A stretch of 21,021 bases of DNA from Chthonomonas sp. UBA6659 (lineage in GTDB: Bacteria > Armatimonadota > Fimbriimonadia > Fimbriimonadales > Fimbriimonadaceae). Where the stretch lies: NCBI GenBank assembly GCA_002455425.1, contig DKKT01000084.1:1-21021 (forward strand). The letters run 5' to 3'. A program made the translations under genes and the position numbers. The notes under the pieces were generated by a model. That model was not told the origin of the DNA. It worked only from the letters and a program-made list of their open reading frames with translations, and did no database searches. Positions 6,260 through 13,966 of this stretch are shown piece by piece (the first letter of the stretch is position 1; each line of letters opens with the position of its first letter).

Positions 6260-6729
6260 AGAATCGTCTCGACGAAGTGGCGGCTCGTTTCGTCGAGGGC
6301 GGTGACGTCCGGGATTTCGAACCGGTTGCCGTCGACGTCGACGAGGAGGAGGTGGTTCTCACCGAGCCATTGGGCATTCTCTTGGAGGCTTTGCGTCACG
6401 AAGTCACGGGAGCCTCGATCGGTGCGGACCGTCCAGTACGTCGCTCCGAACTCCACCTTCGCATGATCGATCGAGAGGATCGTCGAGGTCAGGTAGCGGC
6501 GCTTCAGCTCGAGTTCGAGCGAGCGATGTGATTCGGCGGGCAGTTCCTTTGGGTCGGCCAGCATCACGATCTCCTCGCCTTTGCCGTCGACGAGCGAGAG
6601 ATATCGCCCAGGGTGCGAGAGGGGTGCCGACCACACGGGCTTGACCGTAACGTAGGATTTTTCCTCACCTACGGTGAGGCGAAACCGGTCTTCAGGGGCG
6701 TGAAAGAGACAGAGCGTCTGAGGGTTCAT
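6256..6729 (-). CDS. DUF1854 family protein
   Basis: This 157-residue soluble protein matches the DUF1854 family. It has the central V-D-G-K-G-E-E-I (48-55), then A-D-P-K-E-L-P-A-E-S (58-67), the helix L-E-L-E-L-K-R-R-Y-L (71-80), and a C-terminal segment with L-L-V-D-V-D-G-N-R-F-E-I-P-D (128-141). The biochemical role of the family is unknown. From memory, it is repeatedly found beside ABC transporters and, in some genomes, cyanophycin genes. No cyanophycin synthetase is in this window. Its ATG overlaps the TGA of the GNAT gene before it (positions 6726-6729), so it is the third gene of the ABC-GNAT-DUF1854 operon. Its TAG overlaps that of thrC on the other strand, so transcripts from both sides must overlap at their 3' ends. 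Confidence 0.85.
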   Translation of the reverse strand: MNPQTLCLFHAPEDRFRLTVGEEKSYVTVKPVWSAPLSHPGRYLSLVDGKGEEIVMLADPKELPAESHRSLELELKRRYLTSTILSIDHAKVEFGATYWTVRTDRGSRDFVTQSLQENAQWLGENHLLLVDVDGNRFEIPDVTALDETSRHFVETIL

Positions 6730-7640
6730 ACGAGCTCCTTGCGAACGTAGATCCAGCCCGGCTCGTCGACGAAACCGAGCTTGCGGTTGATGGCGATCAT
6801 GGGCGCGTTCCGCGTGTCGTTGTGGGTTCGCATCGTTTGGAGACCCTCGCCCTGCGCCCAACAGACGCCGACGAGTTTGAGTGCAGTCGCGATACCGCGG
6901 TTGGCGACGGCGGGCCGCACGCACGTGAATCCGACGATGACGGTGCCTTGGTCGTTGACGCTGAGATAGTGGAAGCCGACGAACCGACCGTCTTCGATCG
7001 CTACGAACAGGGCGTCGGGGCGATGGGTCGGGCCGAAGACCTCGATCTCGAACTCGGCGTAGCTGAGACGACCCCACTCGTCCGCATCGACCGAGACGGA
7101 CTCGGCGTCATGACCGGTCTCGTACAGCTCCCGACGGGATTCGGGCGTGTCGCCGAGTTCGGCCCACGACGCGATCCGGACCCGATCGACGGCCGTCAGA
7201 GCGATCGGCTCCGTCGGAACCTCGAGGCTGGAGCCGTACAGTCGCTGGGTCTCCACGAATCCCTGCTGCTCGGCAAAGAGCCGTGAGCGGTCGAGGTCCT
7301 CGCGGACCGCGGTCGTGACATAGGTCGCGCCGAAGTCGCGGCACCGATCGTACATCAGGTCGGCGAGGGCGCGACCGATGCCGCGCCCCTCGACGTGTTC
7401 GTCGACGACGACCGTCATGTGGCTTTTGCCCGCCGGGAACGTCTCGCGGCGCTGGCAGCGACCGAAGCCGACGAGCTCCCCGTCGAGAAGGGCGGACGCT
7501 TGCCAGTCGACCTTGCCTTCGCGTGGTTTCGCATACTCGCGGAGCTGATCGGCGTTCGGGCGCTCGTCGTCGATCCGGGCGACAATCCGCGCGATCGCCG
7601 GATAGTCGTCGTATTCGCACGGTCGGAAGGTCAGGCTCAT
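6726..7640 (-). CDS. Tandem GNAT family N-acetyltransferase
   Basis: This 304-residue protein carries two GCN5-related acetyltransferase domains in a row, which use acetyl-CoA to acetylate an amine. The first domain (about 1-140) has the acetyl-CoA loop E-G-R-G-I-G-R-A (84-91) after V-V-V-D, and ends with the F-A-E-Q-Q-G-F helix. The second (about 145-304) has R-P-A-V-A-N-R-G-I-A-T-A (243-254), with a weaker pyrophosphate loop, and then T-H-N-D-T-R-N-A-P-M-I-A-I-N-R-K-L-G-F (272-290), a very typical GNAT ending. The layout resembles mycothiol synthase-type fusions, but I cannot name the substrate. A strong GGAGGT (7646-7651) sets the ATG at 7640. It is 34 bp after the ABC transporter gene and overlaps DUF1854 by four bases. 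Confidence 0.9.
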   Translation of the reverse strand: MSLTFRPCEYDDYPAIARIVARIDDERPNADQLREYAKPREGKVDWQASALLDGELVGFGRCQRRETFPAGKSHMTVVVDEHVEGRGIGRALADLMYDRCRDFGATYVTTAVREDLDRSRLFAEQQGFVETQRLYGSSLEVPTEPIALTAVDRVRIASWAELGDTPESRRELYETGHDAESVSVDADEWGRLSYAEFEIEVFGPTHRPDALFVAIEDGRFVGFHYLSVNDQGTVIVGFTCVRPAVANRGIATALKLVGVCWAQGEGLQTMRTHNDTRNAPMIAINRKLGFVDEPGWIYVRKELV

Positions 7641-7674
7641 CGCCGACCTCCGGTTCGACCGGTTGGGTTCAGGG

Positions 7675-9903
7675 TTACTCGGGCCAATCGACTTCTCCTT
7701 CGGGCTCGTCGCCCTCGCTGTATCCGACGATCTCATTGATCGCGCTCTGCGTCTTGACCAGATTGGAGAAGACCCCTTGCTTCTCCATCAGTTCGGCGTG
7801 GGTGCCGATCTCGGCGATCTCGCCCTTCTCGAGCACGATGAGTCGGGAGGCGTTGCGCAGCGTCGAGAGTCGGTGGGCGATCGCGAACGTCGTTCGCCCC
7901 TCGATCAGACGCCCGATCGCTTCCTGAATCTGCTTCTCGGTCTCGACGTCCACGCTCGAGGTCGCTTCGTCGAGGATCAAGATGCGCGGGTTGTGGAGGA
8001 TCGCACGAGCGATCGAGATGCGTTGGCGTTCTCCGCCCGACAGCTTCGCGCCCCGCTCACCGACCATCGTATCGTAGCCGTCGGGCTTGCCCAGGACGAA
8101 GTGATGGGCGTTGGCTGCTCGCGCCGCTTCGATCACCTCCTCGAACGACGCGCCCGGCTTGCCATAGGCGATGTTCTCGGCGATCGTCCCGTTGAAGAGG
8201 AACGGCTCCTGAAGCACGACGCCGACCTGGTGGCGCATATCTTGGAGAGCGATGTCGCGCGTATCGACGCCATCGATCCGGATCGTGCCTGCATCCGGTT
8301 CGTAGAAACGGCAGATCAGGTTGATCGTGGTCGACTTGCCGGCACCCGACTTGCCGACCAAGCCGATCATCTCGCCAGGCTGGGCGGTGAAGGTGATGCC
8401 TTTGAGAACCGGGTTCGACTTGTCGTAGCCGAACCGGACGCCGTCGAACTCGACCTCTCCGACGATGTCGAGTCGCTGACCTTCGTCCTTGTAGTTCTCC
8501 TTCTCCGAATCGACGACTTCGAAGATACGCTCGGCCCCGGCCATCGCGCGACTGAACCAGTGGTTCAACTGCGCGAACCATTGGAGGGGTCCGTAGACCA
8601 GCATCAGGTAGGCGTTGACCTTCCAGAAGTCGCCGAGGCTGAGGGTGCCTCGATAGACCATGTAGCCGCCGACCGTCCAGTTGATGAGCGTTCCGAGCGA
8701 GGTGAAGAAGCTCATCGCCCCGAACATCGAGTACCAGCGGGCATCGACGGACACGCCGGAATCGCGCAGCTCCCGATTGCGCTTGCCGAACTTCGCGTAC
8801 TCATGGTCCTCCTTGGCGAAGACCTTGACGACCCGAATGCCGGAGAGCGACTCGTTGAGGTGCATGTGGAAGCGCGCCCACTTCTGCCCGACTTTGTGGA
8901 ACATCTGCGACAGTGGCTTCCAGAAAAGGACGCTGATGAGAAGGACGATCGGGATCGGGGCAAGCACCGCCGCCGCGAGCACCGGGTTGACGAAGAACAG
9001 GACCGTCGCAATGCCGATCACGAGAAGACCGTTGGTCGCGAGGTACGGAAGTCCGTCGACGAGGAAGCCCCAGACGCGGTCGGTGTCGCTCGTCACCCGG
9101 CTCGCGATCGCGCCGACCTGCTTCTTGTCGAAGTAAGCGATTTGGAGGAATTCGATCGCGCGATAGACCGCACTGCGGAGATCGGCGGCGATGTTTCCGG
9201 CGAGGAACGCGATGAGGCGGCCCTGCAGAATCTGGACCACCACCGCGGCGACGAGGACACCAAGCCAAACGCCCATCAGCGACCAAAGCCGCTCGACATT
9301 GCGCCCCGTTCGGAGGACTCCATCGATCAGTTCGCCCTGAATATAAGGGGGCGCAAGATTGATGATCGTCGTCGCGAGGGAGCAGGTCGCGAGGAGCAAG
9401 GCCTGCTTCTTGTACGGCTTGAGGAACCCGGCGATGCGCAGCAGCGTCTTTCCTCGGTTCACGCAGGCCGGACAGATTCCGTCGGCCTCTGGGAGGAGGC
9501 GGCTGCACTTCGGACAGCGGATCTGCTGCTGTTTGAGGTTGATGCTGAGCGGCTCACCCTTGGCGAGTTGCTCGATGCCGCGCGCCGCCTCCGAGAATTT
9601 GGCCGCGACGGTATGCGAGTACGAGACGACGGGCAGAATCGCGCCCGAAGTCGTGGTGACCTCCAGTCGGCCGCCGCCAGGCAACTGCTCGTTGCGGGCG
9701 GTCTTGATGTCGGCGATCGGGATTTCGAACGAAACGACGTCATCGGCATCGAGGACCCGCACTCGATCCGCGTCGACGACGAGAATCCGTTTGCCGTACC
9801 GCCCATCGGCGGCGATGTCGGCTTCCAGCCGGATGAGCTCGCCCGATTCGAGGGCTCGTCCAGGCTCCGCCGAAGACGTATTTTCAGAGAGAACTTGACC
9901 CAT
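7675..9903 (-). CDS. ABC exporter (fused TMD-NBD) with extra N-terminal domain and zinc ribbon
   Basis: This 742-residue type IV (MsbA/LmrA-like) half transporter works as a dimer in the inner membrane. Residues about 20-118 form an extra, probably beta-rich, cytoplasmic domain. A zinc ribbon follows, with C130-P-K-C133 and C144-P-A-C147. The six-helix transmembrane domain covers about 155-455. The ATPase domain has Walker A G-K-S-G-A-G-K-S (517-524), Q-loop Gln565, signature L-S-G-G-E-R-Q-R (621-628), Walker B I-L-I-L-D-E (641-646) with Glu646, and H-loop His677. All catalytic residues are intact, so it should hydrolyse ATP. The N-terminal addition and ribbon are not part of standard exporters. 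It heads an operon with the GNAT and DUF1854 genes. Relatives that pair with DUF1854 are, as I recall, linked to cyanophycin clusters in some databases. The substrate is unknown. Confidence 0.93.
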   Translation of the reverse strand: MGQVLSENTSSAEPGRALESGELIRLEADIAADGRYGKRILVVDADRVRVLDADDVVSFEIPIADIKTARNEQLPGGGRLEVTTTSGAILPVVSYSHTVAAKFSEAARGIEQLAKGEPLSINLKQQQIRCPKCSRLLPEADGICPACVNRGKTLLRIAGFLKPYKKQALLLATCSLATTIINLAPPYIQGELIDGVLRTGRNVERLWSLMGVWLGVLVAAVVVQILQGRLIAFLAGNIAADLRSAVYRAIEFLQIAYFDKKQVGAIASRVTSDTDRVWGFLVDGLPYLATNGLLVIGIATVLFFVNPVLAAAVLAPIPIVLLISVLFWKPLSQMFHKVGQKWARFHMHLNESLSGIRVVKVFAKEDHEYAKFGKRNRELRDSGVSVDARWYSMFGAMSFFTSLGTLINWTVGGYMVYRGTLSLGDFWKVNAYLMLVYGPLQWFAQLNHWFSRAMAGAERIFEVVDSEKENYKDEGQRLDIVGEVEFDGVRFGYDKSNPVLKGITFTAQPGEMIGLVGKSGAGKSTTINLICRFYEPDAGTIRIDGVDTRDIALQDMRHQVGVVLQEPFLFNGTIAENIAYGKPGASFEEVIEAARAANAHHFVLGKPDGYDTMVGERGAKLSGGERQRISIARAILHNPRILILDEATSSVDVETEKQIQEAIGRLIEGRTTFAIAHRLSTLRNASRLIVLEKGEIAEIGTHAELMEKQGVFSNLVKTQSAINEIVGYSEGDEPEGEVDWPE

Positions 9904-9966
9904 TAGACTCCCAAAGGGATAGACAGGCGCCCGCCAAGGGGCGAAAACTGGAGCGCATCAGAATAG

Positions 9967-10070
9967 CTCCGGGGACCAGGTGGTGCCCGTGGAGATGGCC
10001 TTCTTCGGGGGCCAACGACCGGAACTTAGCGGTGTCGAGTTCTGAGCATATGCAGGGACCTCCTGCGGAG
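9967..10070 (-). ncRNA. Possible structured RNA or cis-regulatory leader of the ABC-GNAT-DUF1854 operon
   Basis: The 239-bp gap before the ABC gene can fold into a closing stem with two internal hairpins. The closing stem pairs 9967-9971 (CTCCG) with 10066-10070 (CGGAG), 9977-9984 (CAGGTGGT) with 10058-10065 (ACCTCCTG, one T-T mismatch), and 9986-9988 (CCC) with 10055-10057 (GGG). Inside lie 9996-10000/10010-10014 (TGGCC/GGCCA) and 10022-10026/10038-10042 (GAACT/AGTTC). Its nearest end is 63 bp upstream of the ABC start codon, so the minus strand is assumed. I match it to no riboswitch, 6S, SRP, tmRNA or RNase P consensus I can recall. GC-rich DNA forms such stems easily, so this is a hypothesis. 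Confidence 0.3.
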
Positions 10071-10103
10071 TCAAAGGATGTTACCCGCCCGCCCCCCGGA
10101 GAC

Positions 10104-10131
10104 GGGACCTAGGTCCCGGACAACGTGTCCG
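10104..10131 (-). terminator. Paired palindromes after the TMEM175 gene, possible terminator
   Basis: GGGACCTAGGTCCC (10104-10117) is a perfect 14-bp palindrome. Directly beside it, CGGACA-ACG-TGTCCG (10117-10131) forms a 6-bp hairpin. Both lie 12-39 bases beyond the stop codon of the minus-strand potassium channel gene, where a terminator is expected. No T-run follows on the minus strand, so intrinsic termination would be weak. Confidence 0.4.
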
Positions 10132-10142
10132 AGGAGCCGGTT

Positions 10143-10721
10143 TCAGCCCTCGCTGTGTGCGCGCTCGATTCGTCGATCGGGGATGAGCCAAATGATCGCG
10201 ACGAGCATGTAGATGCCGCACGAGATCATCGGCACGAAGAACGCGGTCACGACCGACACGCCATATAGACCGAGCGAAGCTTTGCCCTTGAGATCGGCGC
10301 CGAGGGCGCGCGCGAGCTTCGAATCAGGTCCTTCGGTTCGAACCAGCACTCGGCTCAGCACGTAATACGCGATCGCCGAGCCGATCAGGATCATCCCGTA
10401 GGCGGCAACGGGAGCTCTCGCGAAGTGACTTTCCCCCATCCACGCCGTGCCGAACGGCACCAGGGAGAGCCAGAACAGAAGATGAAGGTTCGCCCACAGG
10501 GCACCGCCCGTCACCTTCGTGACTGCCTGAATCATGTGGTGGTGGTTGGCCCAGTAGATCCCCAGGAAGACGAAGCTCATCAAGTAGCTCAGCAGCGTCG
10601 GCACGAGCGGTCGGAGCGCCTCGAACGTGACCTCTTCCGGAGGGCGCAGTTCGAGGACCATGATCGTGATGATGATCGCGATCACCCCGTCGCTGAATGC
10701 CTCCATGCGGCCCTTCGTCAT
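10143..10721 (-). CDS. TMEM175-type potassium channel (DUF1211)
   Basis: This 192-residue membrane protein has the defining motif of bacterial TMEM175 channels, R-M-E-A-F-S-D-G-V-I-A-I at residues 5-16, at the start of helix 1. Six hydrophobic helices are visible: about 12-30, 46-63, 78-97, 106-127, 150-168 and 170-184. This matches the six-helix bacterial form, which assembles as a tetramer and conducts K+. The H-H-H after helix 2 (N-H-H-H-M-I-Q) is also family-like. The ATG at 10721 places the FSD motif at its usual position. The frame is open 25 residues further upstream, but that part has no family match and approaches the divergent permease gene. It stands alone on the minus strand, and the two following palindromes may terminate it. 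Confidence 0.9.
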   Translation of the reverse strand: MTKGRMEAFSDGVIAIIITIMVLELRPPEEVTFEALRPLVPTLLSYLMSFVFLGIYWANHHHMIQAVTKVTGGALWANLHLLFWLSLVPFGTAWMGESHFARAPVAAYGMILIGSAIAYYVLSRVLVRTEGPDSKLARALGADLKGKASLGLYGVSVVTAFFVPMISCGIYMLVAIIWLIPDRRIERAHSEG

Positions 10722-10770
10722 CTTTCGGGCATTATGACGCCGGGGCACCGAGCGACGTAGAGTCACAAGG

Positions 10771-11961
10771 ATGGTTGAACCGATCGAGGCAACCAAGGGA
10801 CGGACGAAGGCGCTGCCGAAGGCGCGGCCGCTGGTCGCGTCGACCTACCTTGTGCGCAACGCCCGCAAGACGACGCCGCTGGTCGCGGTGATCGTGCTAG
10901 CGGTGCTCCTCGTTGCCGGCATCGTGTCGATCATGAACTCGATCCCGCTCTCGATCCGCACGATCTACAGCTATTCAAAGATCATGCTCGGCGTTACCCC
11001 CCGCGGCGATGCCGACATGACACCCCGAATCCAGGCGCGGATCCTGGCCGACTCGCCAGTGCCCATCGACCGCCTGATCGTGTGTCGGGCAAGCGGAGCC
11101 CAGGTCCGCAGTATCGTCGGCAAATGGCCGTTCGTGGTCATCGCGCTCGAGCAGGAAGACATGCGCTATTACTTGCGGCGGATGGAGGCGACGCGGATCG
11201 AGGGGCGAACGCCCGGACCCGGAAAGGCGGAGGCGCTCATCAGCGCACCGGTCGCCAAGAATCTCGGGCTGGGCATCGGCGACGAGCTGATCGGTCCGGA
11301 GAAGAACGAGGCGTACTCGCCGCAGTCGGTCAAGATCGTCGGCATCGCCGACAGTCGGCACTGGCTGATGCTGGCGCCGATCGAGTACCACAAAGTCCAC
11401 CACTTCCCGCCGATCGATCTCCTCGTCGTCTTCGCCCGCAATGCAGCGGACCAGGAACGCCTCGATACGTGGGCGACGAAGGCGTTTCGCGGAGAACGCG
11501 CTCAGGTCTTCGCCTGGTCTGAGCTGGAGAAAACGACCAACGAAATGTTCTCGACGCTCTACAAGATCCTGAACGTCGTGATCGCGCTCCTGGTCCTCGT
11601 GATCACGCTGATGATGGGGATGCTGATGAACATCTACCAGTCGCAGCGGCTTCAGGAGTACGGCCTCCTTCAAGCACTCGGCTACACCAAGAAGCGGTTG
11701 CTCCGACGGTCGTTGGCCGAATCGGTCATCGTCGTCCTCGGGGGCTGGGTCGTCGGACTACTGGCCGCGCACCTTCTCCTGCGCTTGGTGAAGCTGATTC
11801 TCATGGACCCGAGCGCGTTTTCGCTCGACACCCTCGACCCGGTGGCGTTTCTCTACACCGTGCCGATCCCGATCGCCATTCTCGGGGCGGCGTTCCTGAC
11901 GGTCTGGATCCGGTTCCGTGATTTCGATCCGGTCGGCGTTGTCGAGCGGAGGTTGATTTGA
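10771..11961 (+). CDS. FtsX-like ABC transporter permease (MacB/LolC-type)
   Basis: This 396-residue permease has the four-helix topology of type VII ABC systems (MacB, LolCE, FtsX). One helix lies near the N-terminus (about 36-58). A long extracytoplasmic domain (about 60-260) contains V-A-K-N-L-G-L-G-I-G-D and V-K-I-V-G-I-A-D, typical of MacB-type periplasmic domains. Three C-terminal helices follow. The FtsX-core sequence Q-R-L-Q-E-Y-G-L-L-Q-A-L-G-Y-T-K-K-R-L-L-R-R is the cytoplasmic coupling helix that contacts the ATPase. Such systems move lipids, lipoproteins or peptides, or transmit force, rather than transport through a pore. The stop overlaps the TTG of the ATPase gene, so the two proteins form one transporter. 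No membrane-fusion adaptor or outer membrane protein lies nearby. The upstream sequence has only a weak AAGG before the ATG. Confidence 0.9.
   Translation: MVEPIEATKGRTKALPKARPLVASTYLVRNARKTTPLVAVIVLAVLLVAGIVSIMNSIPLSIRTIYSYSKIMLGVTPRGDADMTPRIQARILADSPVPIDRLIVCRASGAQVRSIVGKWPFVVIALEQEDMRYYLRRMEATRIEGRTPGPGKAEALISAPVAKNLGLGIGDELIGPEKNEAYSPQSVKIVGIADSRHWLMLAPIEYHKVHHFPPIDLLVVFARNAADQERLDTWATKAFRGERAQVFAWSELEKTTNEMFSTLYKILNVVIALLVLVITLMMGMLMNIYQSQRLQEYGLLQALGYTKKRLLRRSLAESVIVVLGGWVVGLLAAHLLLRLVKLILMDPSAFSLDTLDPVAFLYTVPIPIAILGAAFLTVWIRFRDFDPVGVVERRLI
11948..11952 (+). promoter_or_regulatory. Shine-Dalgarno supporting a TTG start
   Basis: GGAGG lies five bases before the TTG at 11958, inside the end of the permease gene. 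No ATG or GTG in the same frame lies near it, so this site decides the start of the ATPase. Confidence 0.7.
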
Positions 11962-12611
11962 TTACCGCGGTCGGGGCGTCGCTGCACTATGAAGACCACG
12001 GGCGCGAAGTGCACGCGTGCGAGGCGATCGACGTCGAGGTCCGCGACGGCGAGTTTCTTGGCATCCTCGGTCCGTCCGGCTCGGGCAAGTCCTCGTTGCT
12101 CTATCTCCTGAGCGGCCTTAAGCAGCCGACTGCGGGCGATATCCGCTATCGGGGTCGCGTGATGGCCTCGATGTCCGACGATGAGCGGGCTCGTCTTCGC
12201 CTCGAGCGATTCGGTTTCATCTTCCAGCACCCGTTTCTGCTGGGCTACCTCACAGCGGTCGAGAACGTCGTTCTCGCGCGGCCGAACGAGGACCGCGTGG
12301 CCGAGGCGGAGGACCTGCTCGAACGGCTCGGCCTCGGGTCGAAGACGCACCGCCTCCCCCACGAACTGAGCGGGGGCGAGCGGCAGCGCGTGTGCGTGGC
12401 TCGAGCGCTCCTCGGGTCGCCCGAGGTGATCTTCGCGGATGAGCCGACGGCGGCGCTGGATCATGCGAACGGAGTCCAAGTCGTGGAACTACTGGACCGC
12501 CACCGGGGCAGAGGCTCGCTCGTGATGGTCACCCACGATCCTACGATGCTGGAGGGCGCAGACCGGATCGTCACCCTTGCTGACGGCCACTTGATCGATT
12601 CGTGCGGGTGA
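11958..12611 (+). CDS. ABC transporter ATP-binding protein (LolD/MacB-type)
   Basis: This 217-residue ATPase powers the FtsX-like permease encoded just upstream. It has Walker A G-P-S-G-S-G-K-S-S (38-46), Q-loop Gln90, signature L-S-G-G-E-R-Q-R-V (137-145), Walker B V-I-F-A-D-E-P-T (157-164) and H-loop His193. Length and the motif A-D-E-P-T-A-A-L-D are typical of the LolD/MacB/FtsE group. It starts at TTG, overlapping the permease TGA (TTGA at 11958-11961), with GGAGG at ideal spacing. That arrangement implies translational coupling and equal amounts of both proteins. It is not PstB-like in sequence context and should not be taken as the missing pst ATPase. It ends 3 bp from the stop of the convergent lipoprotein gene. 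Confidence 0.93.
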   Translation: MITAVGASLHYEDHGREVHACEAIDVEVRDGEFLGILGPSGSGKSSLLYLLSGLKQPTAGDIRYRGRVMASMSDDERARLRLERFGFIFQHPFLLGYLTAVENVVLARPNEDRVAEAEDLLERLGLGSKTHRLPHELSGGERQRVCVARALLGSPEVIFADEPTAALDHANGVQVVELLDRHRGRGSLVMVTHDPTMLEGADRIVTLADGHLIDSCG

Positions 12612-12614
12612 GCG

Positions 12615-13940
12615 TCATCGAGGGTTCGCGATGAGGGGAAACTCGCTCACGACATCCTTGGTGGCCGAACCTCCGTCGTCGACGCCGTCCACCCCCGGGC
12701 CGTAGACCCGCACCTGATTCCCGGTGATCTTGAGCACGAACGGCTTGCCCGACAGGGGGTCCAGGCTCGTGGATCCGGCTTCCGCGAGGCTTGTCGGAAA
12801 GCGCCCCTTACGAGCCATGAACCGGAGTACGTCGATGAACCCCTTGAACGCCAAGAGTAAAGACTGGCGCTTCACGTATGCCATGCCCGCCTGATCGAAA
12901 ACCGGGAAGACGTGACGGTTGAGCGCGGTCGTGGGGTCACCTTTTTCACCGTATTTCTCCTGGGCTCGCGCGATGGCGGTGGTCAAGGTGACCGGGTTCC
13001 GTTTAGCGGCGCGGTCGGCAAAGACGGTGTTCCAGACTTGCAAAATCCGCACGCGGTAGGCCTTGGCGAGCATATCCTTCGGAACGCCCCGCGGGATGAC
13101 TTCGCGGCGGAGTTGCTCATCGGGACCATCCAATCCGCTCAACTCGGCGTCGAGGAGTGCTTCCGGGCGTCGGGCCGCCGCGAGAGCGAACAGAACCTCG
13201 CCGCGGAGGTGAGACATCAGGTCAGGGGGGCGGGACGCCTCGTTCGCAGCGAGTTTGCCAAGGGCGGTGAGGAATGCAATGTCGTTGGGGCGGGCGCTAA
13301 CTGCCCACTCCATTTGGCGCGTGACGATCGCATCGCAGGCGATGCTCACGAGTCCGGAGATGAGACTGGGATCGGAGGCGGCGATTCGCCCCATCGCGAA
13401 GGCCGAACGAAAATCGCTGAGCGCGCCCCGAACGTCCCCTCGGGCCGCCCGCACCTTACCCCGCATCGCGAGGCCCCGGGTGAGATCGCGGATTCCGGCG
13501 AGCTCCGGGAACGTCTCGTTCCAGAGATCGTCCCGGTTCCAGTCCCGATTGAACCAGGCTTTCGGTTTAGCGGCGGCTTCCGTGGCCTTCCGGAGGATCG
13601 GCGCAAGTTTCCTCAAGATATCGTCGGCGCGCTTCCGGTTGGCGTTAGACGGTGAAGCCACACTGGTGGTGAGCGCGTCCTGCCACTTCCCGAGCTGGCG
13701 TTCCACCTTCGCGTATTCGAGGACTGCCTCTGCCACGATCAGCACGGCGTTCTCGTTCGTCGGGATCGGGGTCTGCGGCATGAGTTCGGTCCCGGTCAGC
13801 GGCACGCCGAGGCGTTTCGCTTCGGCTTCTACGGTCGGAAGCTCGGCGGCGACCCTCGCGAATTCGCCACTCACCGACTTGCCGCAACCCAGGACTGCGG
13901 CAAGTCCGGTCACGAGGAGGCCTGCAAGCAACACTCTCAT
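12615..13940 (-). CDS. Large lipoprotein with pseudopilin-like C-terminal motif
   Basis: This 441-residue protein begins with a lipoprotein signal, M-R-V-L-L-A-G-L-L-V-T-G-L-A-A-V-L-G-C, with the lipobox V-L-G-C ending at Cys19. The mature protein should therefore be anchored in a membrane by a lipid. The middle is helical and TPR-like in feel, for example R-G-D-V-R-G-A-L-S-D-F-R-S-A-F-A-M-G, but no repeat is proven. The C-terminal 70 residues contain G-R-F-P-T-S-L-A-E-A, then L-D-P-L-S-G-K-P-F, then V-Y-G-P-G-V-D-G-V-D-D-G-G. This sequence pattern is seen in many secreted proteins with type II pseudopilin-like tails in Planctomycetes and related phyla. Function is unknown. The frame stays open well upstream, but the signal peptide fixes the ATG at 13940, 26 bp after the DUF4239 stop, so the two are probably cotranscribed. 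Confidence 0.8.
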   Translation of the reverse strand: MRVLLAGLLVTGLAAVLGCGKSVSGEFARVAAELPTVEAEAKRLGVPLTGTELMPQTPIPTNENAVLIVAEAVLEYAKVERQLGKWQDALTTSVASPSNANRKRADDILRKLAPILRKATEAAAKPKAWFNRDWNRDDLWNETFPELAGIRDLTRGLAMRGKVRAARGDVRGALSDFRSAFAMGRIAASDPSLISGLVSIACDAIVTRQMEWAVSARPNDIAFLTALGKLAANEASRPPDLMSHLRGEVLFALAAARRPEALLDAELSGLDGPDEQLRREVIPRGVPKDMLAKAYRVRILQVWNTVFADRAAKRNPVTLTTAIARAQEKYGEKGDPTTALNRHVFPVFDQAGMAYVKRQSLLLAFKGFIDVLRFMARKGRFPTSLAEAGSTSLDPLSGKPFVLKITGNQVRVYGPGVDGVDDGGSATKDVVSEFPLIANPR

Positions 13941-13966
13941 CGCTTCATTGTACGAGGTGTTTGGGA

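Noticed and set aside
7663..9906. A 747-codon open frame on the plus strand across the ABC exporter
   Set aside because: The minus strand encodes a complete exporter with all ATPase motifs. The plus frame gives an Arg/Asp/Glu-rich product with no recognisable domain.
9995..10045. A 16-residue small frame (M-A-F-F-G-G-Q-R-P) in the 239-bp gap, and a 20-residue one at 10050-10112
   Set aside because: Both are very short, the GGAG before the first is too close to its ATG, and the second has no Shine-Dalgarno. Both lie on the strand opposite to the flanking genes. A structural RNA reading explains the region at least as well.
9904..10142. 6S, SRP, tmRNA or RNase P RNA in the largest gap
   Set aside because: I compared both strands with the conserved cores I remember and found no convincing match; only generic stems are seen.
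11958..12611. The free ATPase as the missing PstB
   Set aside because: It overlaps and is coupled to the FtsX-like permease, has the LolD/MacB-type A-D-E-P-T-A-A-L-D form, and is separated from pst by two minus-strand genes.
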